This document shows positions 1 through 10,554 of a stretch of 25,423 bases of DNA, one piece after another. A program made the position numbers and the translations under genes. Origin of the DNA: Lingula anatina (Eukaryota > Brachiopoda > Lingulata > Lingulida > Lingulidae); assembly GCF_001039355.2 (NCBI RefSeq), contig NW_019775515.1, forward strand, positions 98,478 to 123,900, given 5' to 3'. Position 1 is the stretch's first letter, and the number at the start of each line of letters is the position of its first letter. The notes under the pieces were generated by a model. The model made no database searches. It had not been told where the DNA came from and saw nothing but the letters and a program-made list of their open reading frames with translations.

Positions 1-300
1 TTTCTATCAAATCTTTACTTGTAAATTTTACCAATATGAGTAATTTACCACTGGGGCTGTGTTCCCTTTCTATCAAATCTTTACTTGTAAATTTTACCAA
101 TATGAGTAATTTACCACTGGGGCTGTGTTCCCTTTCTATCAAATCTTTACTTGTAAATTTTACCAATATGAGTAAGTTATTACTGGGGCTGTGTTCCCTT
201 TCTATCAAATCTTTACTTGTAAATTTTACCAATATGAGTAAGTTATTACTGGGGCTGTGTTCCCTTTCTATCAAATCTTTACTTGTAAATTTTACCAATA
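1..300. repeat. 66-bp tandem array (about 4.5 copies)
   Basis: The block beginning TTTCTATCAAATC recurs at 1, 67, 133, 199 and 265, so the period is exactly 66 bp. Units 1-2 carry a TTTACCACTGG variant and units 3-4 a GTTATTACTGG variant, so the array grew by duplicating two versions. Because 66 is a multiple of 3 and the unit has no stop in one plus frame, the array reads open as a 22-residue repeat; I regard that as a by-product. The array runs off the left edge. Confidence 0.95.
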
Positions 301-1490
301 TAATCATTTAACTTTTATGTAGCAAAGGCAAAACTAATAGTTTTACATTAATACAGAATGGTGAATGTCGGTTGACATTTACAACACTTATTGTATATAT
401 GATATTGTCACAGTTTGTTTTTATTGGTCAAATTAACAAACTACTGTGTAATAGATTCAAGGATTTATTTGACCTGTAGAATAGAGAATGAAGTATATGT
501 ATGACTGCTCTGGTCAGGTACAAAAGAGAGTCTCAATCTTTATGTTACAGTGAATATAAAACACAATTTAAACAAAATAACTAATCAAATAACTAAACCC
601 GTTTAATAATATAAAATAACTAAACAAATAACTATACCCATTTAATAATATAACTTAATAACAATGTTTAGGCAATTGAATTTAAAAGAATACTTGTAGA
701 ATAGAGATACCTGTAGAATAGAGAATGAAGTACTGTATGGTCAGATACAAAAGAGAGAGTGAAAAAGGGCACGGCAAACGACTAAGATCACGTGAAGACG
801 ATTCTCATCACGTGAGAGAATGAACCAATCAACCCCCACCAAAGAGGAAGAAAAAAAGAAAGAAGAAATAGATAAATGAATATGGTGAAAAACGGGATTT
901 CATACACCGTCACAATATGAAGATAGAGAATAGGCCTATCTTTCGCGTTCCGCGTGATTGGCCTTATTTTTCGAGCGTGATGCGTTATTTGAACCCAATA
1001 TTCTGCGTGAAACATGATTCAGGAATTCTTGATGGATCCGGCCGGATTGGCCTGAATACATCTTGGTGATTTTGCTGTTTTAATCTTGGTGATTGGTGAT
1101 TAAGGGGGGGGGGGGGTATTCCCTTCCCTCTGATATAGCACTTATGTGTAAAATTCTTTAGCTGTCAATCTTTTTCTACATGCCCCTTTACATTTTAAAA
1201 TAATCCGATTTCCGTCGATTTCTTAAAAGGAGAGTCTTGGCACATCATAAAGCGGGTCGCGGATTAGCGCTGTTTTAAATTTATTATATATTTTCGTATT
1301 TTTGCTTGAATACAATTTTTAAAATGATGAAGTGAAGCTCGACGGGGCCACAAGACAAAAACGACAATGTTCTCTGATAAAATACTATTTATAAATATAT
1401 TCAACAAAATATATATCATTCAGAACATACCCTTTAATAGAATAATTCTAATGTAAACTTTAATTATATCCTTTCAAACATATTAAGTAG
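301..1490. other. AT-rich intergenic DNA, no gene seen
   Basis: Mostly AT-rich sequence with short internal duplications; for example a TAGAATAGAGAATGAAGTA-like phrase recurs near 477 and 714. There is a 13-base G run at 1104-1116 and a slightly CpG-richer stretch near 780-1060. I find no supportable exon, tRNA-like fold or complete transposon here. A minus-strand open frame at 788-1015 has no recognisable domain. Confidence 0.6.
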
Positions 1491-1496
1491 ACTTAC

Positions 1497-1930
1497 CTGT
1501 TTACATAAAATAACTGAAACTATCCGGCTCAAAGCAGCAGCAGTAGTGGAACGCTACCAAACGACGCAGTCGTCTCGTGCAGTCGCCGCATGCATTCGTA
1601 GCGTGCATCCGTCGCGTGTAAGACGTCACGTGATATTTAGATGCCAATGAAAATTGCACATTCCGTAACAGGTAAATAGAGATTTTAAAAGCGTGTCATG
1701 GTCGTTCTGGAGGTAATGCAAATAGCAGCCACGTACACGAATTTGGCGTGACCATATACAAACTGCATCGCTGGCGGCCCGACAGCGGCCCACCGGTGGC
1801 TATCAACGGGAAGTAGCGCTCTTTCCGTCGTCATCCCGCCAACTACCGTACACATCGCTAATGTAGCCTATTTGCGGCGGGTCAACAGCGGCCAGCAAGC
1901 GATCGACGTCGTGCCGCCGTAATCATGCTA
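1497..1930 (-). promoter_or_regulatory. possible CpG-rich divergent promoter with minus-strand donor
   Basis: This segment is clearly richer in CpG than its surroundings and includes a GACGTCACGTG string (1623-1633), which combines a CRE-like core with an E-box. On the minus strand, reading leftwards, the sequence AACAG|GTAAGT occurs with the exon side ending at 1497; this is a perfect consensus splice donor. Together these could be the promoter and first non-coding exon of a gene leaving the window to the left. No ORF or homology supports it, and a decayed GC-rich repeat is a fair alternative. Confidence 0.25.
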
Positions 1931-2281
1931 TCTGGGGTTTTAGAGAGTACATATACATGTATCTTTTTCAGCTCAGTTTGTTGCATTAAAATAATGCTCT
2001 GGAGTTACAGAAAATTGCATTGAACACTTTTTGAAAAATCAAGAGCTTTTAAAATTTGGAAAACTCGCCGATTCTTGGCTTTTCTTGCTCTCATAACTTG
2101 TGTAAGATTTAAAGGCTTCATTATCATACCCCTTCAGATGTCAGTAGCACCATTCTAAGTGCAGGGCTTGCCATCTGTGACATAGAAATGAAACAAGGAT
2201 GTGTCCTTCTACTATAAATATTATTTTTATGTCACGTATTTCTTTTTTCATGCTTTATTTCTGGTCATGCAAAAGTTGCAA

Positions 2282-2309
2282 AAATCAATCAATCAATCAA
2301 TCAATCAAT
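2282..2309. repeat. (AATC)n microsatellite
   Basis: About seven uninterrupted AATC units. Simple tetranucleotide repeat with no other signal nearby. Confidence 0.95.
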
Positions 2310-2474
2310 ACGCTCATCAGTAAGCAAAGGTGACGCTCAAACAAAAAATGACTAAATTATATTTTCTCAATTCTCTGCTTCCTTTAGTCCGCCACTCTCT
2401 GCCATCGCCTACATCCTCTCACACAGTGACGCTGCTTATAGATTGTTGACGCTGGTTTTGACAAGCCTAGCCTT

Positions 2475-2501
2475 ATAATAATAATAATAATAATAATAAT
2501 A

Positions 2502-2543
<42 letters not shown>
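2475..2543. repeat. (ATA)n/(TAT)n inverted trinucleotide microsatellite
   Basis: A run of ATA units (about 2475-2502) switches to TTA/TAT units (about 2503-2543). The two halves are complementary, so the locus can extrude as an A/T-only hairpin or cruciform with an arm of roughly 28 bp. Confidence 0.9.
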
Positions 2544-3025
2544 TAAAAGAATCAACGTGGTTTAATAAGAATTTCTTGAAGACATCATTCGCACTGCCAC
2601 CTATCGTCATTCACGTCCAACAAGGCGCAGTGCAGACGAATTCTGTTTAAGTGGTTTTGGTCACCAAAAATGATATGAAAATGGTGAGCTAACAGCAAGG
2701 TCATCAATGTGATGTTGTTTTCAATGCTTCTTATAATTTGTAGCAATTTAATGAGAGCCTTGTGTACTTCAAATATTTTGTAAAACGTATCTAAAAAGGC
2801 ATAAGTGCAGCGGCGGCAAAGTGTGGGTGAAACAGTGGCCTCTCGAGTCCCGTCGTCGTCCACCCCAGATGTTCGGGAAGGAGTTGGCTCAGCTGACACC
2901 AGTTATCAGTTATAATTTACAGATAAAGAGTTTTGTAGTATTATGGTGCCATTGCAGACCATTAACCATTGAATGTTACGAACACACAACTAGAAAAAGA
3001 GGTATTTTATATTTTTAGTTTAAGA
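2544..3025. other. non-coding stretch upstream of the main gene
   Basis: No supportable exon. A 104-codon minus-strand open frame (2585-2899) has no family I recognise and could be a remnant of a mobile element. Plus-strand sequence just before 3044 is likely 5' UTR or promoter of the main gene, but I see no clear TATA box or initiator. Confidence 0.4.
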
Positions 3026-3035
3026 TAGTGCGGTG

Positions 3036-3119
3036 ATGCCAGCATGTGGACCAGTGTCTCACCTAACAAGAAGAAAAATCTTTCTTTGTGGAGCTGTATC
3101 ACTGATCACACCAAAGTAG
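3036..3119 (+). other. overlapping upstream ORF (27 codons plus stop)
   Basis: An ATG at 3036, eight bases before the proposed start of the main gene and in another frame, opens a 27-codon reading frame that stops at TAG 3117-3119. It overlaps the signal-sequence exon. If both ATGs are on the mRNA, scanning ribosomes would meet this one first (G at -3), so it could dampen translation of the main ORF (A at -3). It is visible in sequence; function is inference. Confidence 0.4.
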
Positions 3120-3149
3120 TTCTGATCTTGCTCCTTGCTGTACTCATAG
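3044..3149 (+). CDS. exon 1: signal or signal-anchor exon of IgGFc-binding/TSP1 protein
   Basis: Proposed first coding exon of a large extracellular protein. From ATG 3044 it encodes a polar N-terminus with KKK at residues 9-11, then a hydrophobic core of about 13 residues (VVLILLLAVLIG, residues 25-36), typical of a long signal peptide or type II signal anchor. An in-frame TAG at 3026-3028 lies just upstream and A is at -3, which supports this start. The exon ends at ATAG|GTAGGA, 35 codons plus one base (phase 1). Its final G joins GT at 7780 to make Gly, so the phase matches the IgGFc-binding exon exactly. No alternative exon of that kind is seen closer to 7780. Whether the core is cleaved is unclear; a site after about residue 39 is possible. 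Nothing rules out an unseen exon in the 4.6-kb intron. Confidence 0.65.
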
Positions 3150-3407
3150 GTAGGAAAACCTTCTTGTTTGATTAAATCAACACATGTAAGCAATATTACC
3201 TAGTACATATTTATTTTTTCCTTTAAATTGACATGTAAGTTACAATTATTATAGTGTCTTCAAACCATGTCAGCAGTACTCACAGTTAATATTAAATCTG
3301 TATTATTATATTGAAGACCTAGCTTTTATATCATGTCCAGTCTGTGCCTTGAACATTTCAGCTTACTGGGCATTCAAACCACCAGTTTCATTTTATTTAC
3401 TGGTTCT

Positions 3408-3757
3408 AATTAAAGGGATAACAACTCTTCATATGAGATCTATATTTCACAATAAAAACATTAAACAATTCATAGAAATATAATGTATTCTGTTTTACTA
3501 CACAAACAGCAGTTAAAGCAATTATCCTGAAATCTGTGCTTGCCATCAAACCATATTCCCTAAAAAGATGGCTATGCTCTGTAATAATCTCTTAAGTGAT
3601 TATTAAAAAAAAAAACTTTTTAGAAAAAAAAAAAAAAACAGGGATTAACTTTGAATGTAGAAACGGATTATTAACGACTGGTAAGAAAGGGATAATTGTT
3701 TTTGTATCCCAGGAAAATTCATTTTTGACCAAAATGAATAGTTGTTATCCTTTTAAA
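3408..3757. mobile_element. TTAA-flanked MITE, copy A (decayed)
   Basis: Same element as the copy at 5998-6345, colinear along its length. Its left end reads TTAA then AGGGATAACAACTCTTCAT and its right end is the reverse complement with two mismatches, ending in TTAA. Internal landmarks shared with copy B include TTCACAATAAAAACAT, AATAATCTCTTAAG and AGGAAAATTCATTTTT. It has no coding capacity. Terminal mismatches and an expanded poly-A tract indicate that it is older than copy B. Confidence 0.85.
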
Positions 3758-4250
3758 TTTCAGTGGTCCACATTAAAAATTTAGTGGACATTCTTAGTAA
3801 TAAGTACTACACATCAATGTCATTTATTACACATTTTGGTGTTTTGAAGAATGAGGTTTAATTTGTTTGTTATGAGGTAAGTGAGATGCACTCATAAATA
3901 TTTTAAGAAAGCTTAAAGGAAAGGTTAGATTGTTAAAGAAAAGAACCTACTAGCCATGTCAGACAATGAAATTCACAAATTCTGAAAAATCTACTGGTCT
4001 CTGAGAAATTTTACTGACCGTGGGCATTAGACAAGTGGTTAACATTGCATACTGTATATAAGTACCAAGTGTGGATCCAGGATTTTTTTTTTTGGTATTT
4101 TAGTGGATTAACAGTGCCATTTAGTACGGTTTAGAACTATGATTCAGCTAGTCAAAATTCTAATTTCAAGAGGGGGACCAGAAATCGAAGGTGGGGTCTG
4201 GACCCCCTGCCCCCCCCCCCTTTAAATCAGCCTCTGAGTACTACTATATG

Positions 4251-4535
4251 ATCACCTTCCTGTTATTCTATACTTCAGATGGTGTGTTCTCCTCTCCCTG
4301 CCCCAGTGAATGGACTCACACACCCTCAGTAGACCTATGATCACCTTCCTGTTATTCTATACTTCAGATGGTGTGTTCTCCCCTCCCTGCCCCAGTGGAT
4401 GGACTCACACACCCTCAGTAGACCTATGATCACCTTCCTGTTATTCTATACTTCAGATGGTGTGTTCTCCTCTCCCTGCCCCAGTGGATAGACTCACAAC
4501 CCCTCAGTAGACCTGTGATCACCTTCATGTTATAT
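4251..4535. repeat. 89-bp tandem array (3 copies plus partial)
   Basis: ATCACCTTCCTGTTATTCTA starts at 4251, 4340, 4429 and (with changes) 4518, giving an 89-bp period. Units contain a pyrimidine-rich CTCTCCCTGCCCCAGTG core that resembles a splice acceptor but carries no coherent exon behind it. Copies differ at only a few sites, so the expansion looks recent. Confidence 0.92.
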
Positions 4536-4852
4536 TCTATACTTATAACAAATGTTTTTGTTATGTGTTTTGTTATATGCTATTATGACTAGCAACCCAA
4601 ACTTGCCGCCATGTTCAATGACAGAAAGACACAATAAAATGAGGAATTATGCATATGCAGAGGCCATTGCGACTAGTTTGTATGGCCCCAAATAATAGCC
4701 TCAAAACTAATGGTGATTTCGCCATTAGCGCATGGTCGGGATTTGCAAGGCTTTCGAGATATGGGATAGCGAGGAATTGCCATGCTTGCACCCGCACGCC
4801 ATAAGCAAAGCTTTCGAGATAGGGGGCCCTGTTTCAGTCTGCGACGTTAAGC

Positions 4853-4895
4853 ACTAGCCCGAGGCAATTGCCCACCTAAAGTGGCAACGGGCTAG
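4853..4895. repeat. CTAGCCCG/CGGGCTAG stem-loop
   Basis: CTAGCCCG (4854-4861) pairs with CGGGCTAG (4888-4895). Inside this, TTGCC-CAC and GTG-GCAA form a second stem around a CTAAA loop. Related GGGCTAGT and CTAGCCCG strings recur at about 6347-6413, directly after the MITE copy B, so this is probably part of a dispersed repeat family. Confidence 0.6.
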
Positions 4896-5997
4896 TAAAA
4901 AAGTTGAAATTTTATAAAGCACTAGCCTGAACAGGCTAGTTGTAATTTTGAACCTATTTTAACACTCAGTAAGATTTCAAAAATATAAGTCGCCAGTCTT
5001 CTTTGTCTCTGCCTCTAATTTGACGTTTCTAGAATCTAGAAGATAGTAGTATGATATGCCTGTCAGTTGAAAAAAACTCACACCTAGCTCTAACTACTGA
5101 ATATTGATTAGTTGCTATAAATAACTTCACTGTAGTTATTTATAGCAGCAGTCTGTCAGACAGTCTGATCAGCATGTCGGCATCTTTTTATTTGACCAGT
5201 TTGTTGTCATGACTACAAATTGCTGTCAATCAAGAAACTGGATCAGACCGGAATTCCTTAGTACTAGCAACAGGTTTTGTCAAAACAACACTGTCTCCGT
5301 AAGCAAGTGTTATCTCATAGAACATTTTGGTTAGGACCACTTAGCAGACTGAGGGGTGGAGTATTCTATCTCCTTTTTTGTTTATATTTTTTATGTATAA
5401 TTTTAATATCCATGAGTAAATACATTTTCCTTTGCTTATTGCCTTTTAAAAACAATAAATACCCTATGAACTATTCTTGACAATGTGGGATAGTTCGGTT
5501 TATGCCATGGCTACCCCTCCACACTTTGTCCTGGTAAAGTCCTTGAAAAGTTGTTTTTACAAATATATAACCAAAAGAATTGTAACCAAAATTTTAATTA
5601 CCCTTACAGCACTTATGTATTTTAAATTAGAAGTGGCATTATATACCAATGTAATTGGAAATAAATTGTCAGAAAATAGCCATTGTCAATAAAAAGAATA
5701 GGAATTAAAAAAAAAAGATTTTGATTGAATATAAAAAATGAAAAAAAAAGATATTATAAAAATATGAAAAGGGTAACTATATTCAGTATTACAAATTTAG
5801 AAGAAAGAATTTTTTCAATATTCAAAGAATTAAATATATTTTTAATTAATTTTACCACCCCATCAACTAGAAATTAACCTGATTGACATTGTTATTCACT
5901 TGCTCTGCTTCTGTAATAAGGTTTATAAGAAAGTACACTTAGTACAGTATGGTACCACAACTCTTTACAACATCTGCTTAAACCTTTTAAATGATTA

Positions 5998-6345
5998 TTT
6001 AAAGGGATAATAACTCTTCGTATGATATCTGTGTTTCACAATAAAAACATAGTGAACAACTCATAGAAATATAATATATATTCTGTTTTACCATGAAAAC
6101 GGCAGTTATAGCTATTATCCTGATATCTGAGCTTGTCTTCAATCATGTGACCTCCAATGATGGCTGTACTCTGTTATAATCTCTTAAGAGATTTTAACAA
6201 AAAACCAAACTTTTTAGAAAAAAACCAGGGACTAACTTTAAATGTAAAAATAGATTCATTAACCATTGGTAAGTATGGGAAAATTGTTGTTTACTCCAGG
6301 AAAATTCATTTTTTGGCCAAAACGAAGAGTTATTATCCCTTTAAA
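5998..6345. mobile_element. TTAA-flanked MITE, copy B (intact 24-bp ends)
   Basis: The termini TTTAAAGGGATAATAAC... and its exact reverse complement form a perfect 24-bp inverted repeat enclosing 348 bp. Both ends include TTAA, the target site used by piggyBac-type transposases, so a non-autonomous TTAA-inserting element is a reasonable reading; superfamily assignment is inference. The interior is AT-rich and non-coding. Homologous to copy A at 3408-3757. Confidence 0.88.
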
Positions 6346-7779
6346 TTGGGCTAGTGTTTTTTGGTCCGGGCTAGTAAAGTTTGAGAGTCTGCTAGCCCGA
6401 AGGACTAGTAGTCTAAAATGTTTTTGGCACCGACTGCTGTTTGTTTACAAAGGACACAACAGATTGGTTTAAAGTTTGGTTAAAAGGATCTATGGAATAT
6501 ACCAAGACATTTTCTCTTACTTGTATCAAAGGATGAAGAATAAGTTCAAATGCATTTTAACATATGAAAACTGGAATGTAGTCCAGGTAACTCTTATGGC
6601 CTAACAGTACCTGTTAAAAGCCCCATGCATGGTACTTTTACCTACTATATAAGGTCCAGCCAGAAAACATATATAAGACCATCTCTTTTGAAAAAATCTG
6701 GAAATTTGATACTCCTCCAGTATTGCTCCTACAATGCTTGATATTTACACAGAATTTAACAACTGTGCATGAAAGTAGGGTAGACGAAATCTCCGGTTGA
6801 TTTATATAGGCCCTATCATTTATTATTTATTTTTTTATTAACTATTTTTAATTTTTTCATTTTGTTTGTTTTCAGCTTTGATATCATTAACTTTTGCCAC
6901 CGTTCACATTTTATGATGTTTCTGCCTTCTGTAATATTTCTCTTCAGACTTTCTTTGTCCTCGCAATCTTTGAGATGCATTGCTGAAATGCCAATAATTT
7001 GGTTTGTCATTAGTAGTCATTTCAATATGCTTTACAGGTAAAAATACCAAAGATGATCAAATTATGTCTTCAAGGTAACTAAAATAAGAGGCATCTTAAC
7101 CAACATTATTGTCTTGTTAGGCTTCATTCACATGCAATGTCTATTTTCTAAATTTTATGATTTGCCTCATACAAAAGAACGCAGCAGTGCATGGAGATCA
7201 ATATAATGACTTAACATAGTTGCCAAAGAGGGTGTCTGTTTCAAGCACATGAATCAATTTAATGTGTCCCCCATTTTATTCCCATGCTTACTAAGTTTCA
7301 AACCTGCATGTTCTCATAATATGGTTTATGATGAAGGCATCATGGTCTGACATTGTTAGGGTGACAGTTAACCATGTATTAAACGGTTTCCGCAAGTACC
7401 AAACATGGATAGGGGCGAAAACTGACTTTGACAAATTTTAAAGGACTTGTCATCTGTGAAGTTAGCCACTGAATTTACTCTAAAGCCAAATATGCAAAGA
7501 ACATAGTGCAAACATGTTGGAACAGCACCTGTATTTTAGGAGAATTGTTTATGAACATTTTAACCAGTGAAAACAGGAAAAGGGAGGGGGGGGGGGGGTT
7601 GACCTAGCTTAGAAAGCGACCAACTTCCATAAGCATAACACTGACTCTCAGTTAATGTTTTTTGTTTTGGTCACATTTAGTGAATTTATATATCCTCGAC
7701 TACTCCAATAAACTGATATTTATATTTTTTGCCATGATGTGTTTTGATTTTGAATCTCACTACTCCTCTCTTGTTTTAG

Positions 7780-9146
7780 GTGTGTCAGGCATACCAGACA
7801 GCGCTGGGACTGATTTCATGGTGATGTTCACTGAAAACAGAGTGAACGATCAACCCTTCCCATATAATACATCCAATATGACATTATATATAACCCCAAT
7901 CGATGGAACCAAGGCTGTAACATTCAGCGTTTATTACATACTTCAAAATGATTTGATAAACATCACACGGACGATACCGGCAGGACCCAATACAGCCGCG
8001 TCTGTGTTGCTACCCTCAGACTTAGAGGTGAGGACTAGTGGAGTGATATCGAACTGCGGGATCCGTGTAGTGACTTCCGAAAAGATTTGTCTTTCTGCTA
8101 TCAACAGGAAAGGCCATTCTTCCGACGGTTTTACAGCAATTCCAGTTTCAAAACTAGGCAAGCGGCACTATTCTGTCTCTTACTCCCGACCCCGTGTCTC
8201 AACACAGATGGGTTTGGTCGCTGTGGAGTATGACACGACCGTGACCATCACTGTTCAAAGATATGCCAAACTGACTTTTAATAGCATCTCATATTCAGGT
8301 GATCAGACGTTCAGTTTTACACTGAACGCCTTTCAAACCGTCTTGTTTGATGATGAGGTTTCGATGTCTGATTTGTCTGGAACGCTCATCGTTTCCTCCA
8401 AGCCAATTGGCGTTTTTAGTGGAAATAAAAGGACTAATGTTGGCTACGGAAGATTAACGGAAGACCATTTGGTAGAGCAACTGCCTTCTGTAGAATACTG
8501 GGGGACTGAATTCATCGCAGTATCAACGCCCCTCCGCACCAGTGGAGATATCATTAAACTTGTCCTCAGTGAACCCAAAACAATGGTAATGTGGTACGAA
8601 CATTCAACTACCTCATCCATAACTTTACCTTTAGCTGGTAATTCAAGAGAATTTTATTTGAGTTCTCGTATAGTTAAGGATATAATGATCATTTCAAACA
8701 AACCCATAATGGTTGCCCAGATTATTCTTAGCAACAATGATAGATACCCTGAGCCGGGGGATACTTCCCTTACCATTCTCCCTCCCCTTTCTCAATACAC
8801 CAACGCCTACAACTACGTCGTCCCTCGAATGACAGACCCGACAGATTTAAGCGAACCCAACAAGGGACCTTTCTTTTACTTTTTGACTATCATCATCGAG
8901 GACCAATACAAAGATGGTCTGCGGTTGAATGGTAGTGTTATTCCCGGACTTTTGTGGCATTCTATACCTATCGTCCAAGGGAAGCCCAGAATGGTGGCCG
9001 TGTCCTTTGAAATTCAACAGAACAACATGAGATACACACTAACGAATGTCAACCCGACCGCGATGTTCAGTGTCCTTCTGTACGGGGCTGGGGACAGGGA
9101 AAGTTACAATTACCCTCTAGGATTTAACCTCAATGTGCTGAACCCG
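7780..9146 (+). CDS. exon 2: IgGFc-binding N-terminal-type domain 1
   Basis: A 1367-nt exon entered in phase 1 and left in phase 0 at AACCCG|GTGAGT, encoding residues 36-491. The whole 456-residue module is one IgGFc-binding-type domain, the family first named for the N-terminus of human FCGBP and widespread in invertebrates as IgGFc-binding protein-like proteins. Diagnostic stretches are SSKPIGVFSGNKRTNVG and EDHLVEQLPSVEYWGTEFIA, with a repeated beta-rich pattern (SGDQTFSFTLNAFQTV) and an ending SVLLYGAGDRESYNYPLGF. Few cysteines, several N-x-S/T sites. The open frame extends left of 7780, but those codons lie upstream of a clean TTTTAG acceptor and are intronic. Ligand unknown: human FCGBP associates with mucins and IgG Fc, but the invertebrate function is not established. 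Confidence 0.9.
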
Positions 9147-10541
9147 GTGAGTAAATGACACTGGATTTTTGTCCATGACATGTTTTAGTTGAGTTTGTTT
9201 TAAAAAAATGTCATTTTTTTCTAAATTCCAATAAAGCTGCTATTCAAACTTTTAATCTAGCTGTATAATTTTGATGCAACATTACATAATGCTTAACAGC
9301 ACAATGACCAATTTTTTTTACAAAAAAAATAAAAGTATCATGGATATTCAGAAAATGTGATATGGGAAGGTCTTCTATACCATGGAAGTTCAGAGTCACA
9401 CTTTTAAAATGCCAAAATGTAAACAAGAGATAGCTATTACTGAAAAATGGGATTATTTCCATTTACAACACCTTTTTCACATTAAGCAAAATAATCAATT
9501 TACTGTCATTTTTAAATGATCAACTAGGAAAACTGTTAACATAGGAAAAATATCAATAGAACAATTTTAAATGTCCAATTTGCTCCATTCAGAGATTCTG
9601 AACATTGTGAATGATTGAATCTGACAAACTGTTAAGATATGAGTTTATTTCCATTTTTGACACTTTATTACACAATACACAATAACAGGTTTGCCGTTAT
9701 TTTTATATAATCAACTAACAATATTGTTAAGATGCAGAAAATGTCAAAAGAACAATTTATCTAAAACTTATCTAAATTAGTTAAAAAATGAGACTGTTAA
9801 CATGCCTGTAAAAACACTTGTATACATAAAAAAGGCATAACTTGTGGAAAAAAAGTGAAAAAAAAAAAAAAAACAGCATATACTTCCATAAAAATGGCAT
9901 GATCATGCCAATTTTCGAACTTGACTTGTGTATTATAGATATTCATCAGATTTGTAAGTTTCAATCCAGAAGGAAAAACAGTTTTCCACTTACCATGTTA
10001 TCGGTGTTGCATAAATGCTGAAAAAAATGGAAAAAACAGCATAACTTTTATAAATATGGCCTGATCATGCTGATTTTTGAACTTGACCTGTGTATTATAG
10101 ATATTCATCAGTTGTGTAAGATTTAAGCTAAAAGGTAAAACGGTTTTTCACTTATTGTGTTTACAGTGTTGCATATATGCTGAAAAAAGTGGGGAAAAAA
10201 ACAGAATAACTTCCCTAAAAATGGCCCGATCTTGCTGATTTGCAAGCTTTACCTGCGTATTATAAATATTCATCAGTTCTGTAAGTTTCAAGCCAAAAGG
10301 TAAAATGTTTTTTCACTTATCGTGTTTACGGTTAAAATGCACGGCAACGGCGACGACAGACACGGGTGACGGCTATATGTACAGACACATCTGTGTCTGT
10401 ACATAAAAAATGGCAGAATATGTTTCATGAAGATCAAGAGCATTAATTTTAGCATTATTTCTATAGTTATAGACTTATTTTTATAAATTTCCTTGATTTT
10501 ATGTAAATATACTAAATATTGTATTCATTCTGTCTTTTTAG
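9147..10541 (+). other. intron 2 (1.4 kb)
   Basis: Donor GTGAGTAA at 9147, acceptor TCTTTTTAG ending at 10541. The left part (9147-9860) is AT-rich without structure I can name; the right part holds the 164-bp repeats. A minus-strand open frame at 9244-9462 has no domain. Confidence 0.65.
9860..10340. repeat. three diverged copies of a repeat of about 164 bp
   Basis: ACAGCATA-type starts lie at about 9873, 10036 and 10201, each followed by AAAATGGC-TGATC-TGC, a GTATTATAGATATTCATCAG landmark, TGTAAGTTTCAA and a TTTTCACTTA-TGTTT tail. Copies differ by many substitutions. After the third copy comes a CpG-richer tail ending in a short hairpin, ACAGACACA/TGTGTCTGT (10381-10400). It probably belongs to a dispersed repeat family; no ORF. 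Confidence 0.8.
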
Positions 10542-10554
10542 CCTGCTCCAGAGG
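10542..10554 (+). CDS. exon 3: 13-nt microexon (PAPE)
   Basis: CCTGCTCCAGAGG sits between a strong acceptor (CTTTTTAG) and a strong donor (GGTAAGT). Read in phase 0 it gives Pro-Ala-Pro-Glu plus one base (phase 1), exactly bridging exon 2 (exit phase 0) and exon 4 (entry phase 1). The exon after domain 2 also starts with CCT and is 0-to-1 in phase, so this microexon sits at the equivalent position after domain 1. If it were skipped, the phase-0 to phase-1 mismatch would break the frame, so it must be used if exons 2 and 4 are joined. Confidence 0.7.

Larger units (their letters stand above)
3150..7779 (+). other. intron 1 (4.6 kb)
   Basis: Donor GTAGGA at 3150; acceptor TTGTTTTAG ending at 7779. 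Besides the elements listed separately it contains AT-rich filler, poly-A and poly-G tracts (13 G at 7586-7598), and a GGATCCAGG / GGGTCTGGACCCC pair around 4074-4210 that looks like a decayed small inverted-repeat element. Short open frames at 4615-4797 (minus), 5277-5692 (plus) and 6816-7010 (minus) show no domain and are not annotated as genes. No convincing internal exon was found. Confidence 0.6.

Noticed and set aside
36-311. 91-codon plus-strand open frame
   Set aside because: It is the translation of the 66-bp satellite; open only because the period is a multiple of three.
788-1015. 75-codon minus-strand open frame with a hydrophobic stretch
   Set aside because: The hydrophobicity comes from a poly-purine tract read in reverse; no domain or splice context.
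2585-2899. 104-codon minus-strand open frame
   Set aside because: No family I recognise, no start or promoter context; may be a transposon remnant but cannot be supported.
4251-4535. Regular repeats as a CRISPR array (also 11.3, 22.8 and 25.3 kb)
   Set aside because: Contiguous tandem repeats without unique spacers, in a eukaryotic intron-rich context.
6816-7010. 64-codon Lys-rich minus-strand open frame
   Set aside because: AT-rich composition explains it; no domain and no splice or promoter signal.
7662-7779. Extension of the IgGFc-binding frame to an ATG at 7662
   Set aside because: A strong TTTTAG acceptor ends at 7779 and a matching phase-1 signal exon exists at 3044; the extension has no signal peptide at its start and is better read as intron.
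7943-8161. Minus-strand open frame inside exon 2 (similar ones inside exon 6 at 20849-21725)
   Set aside because: Shadows of the coding strand with no domain.
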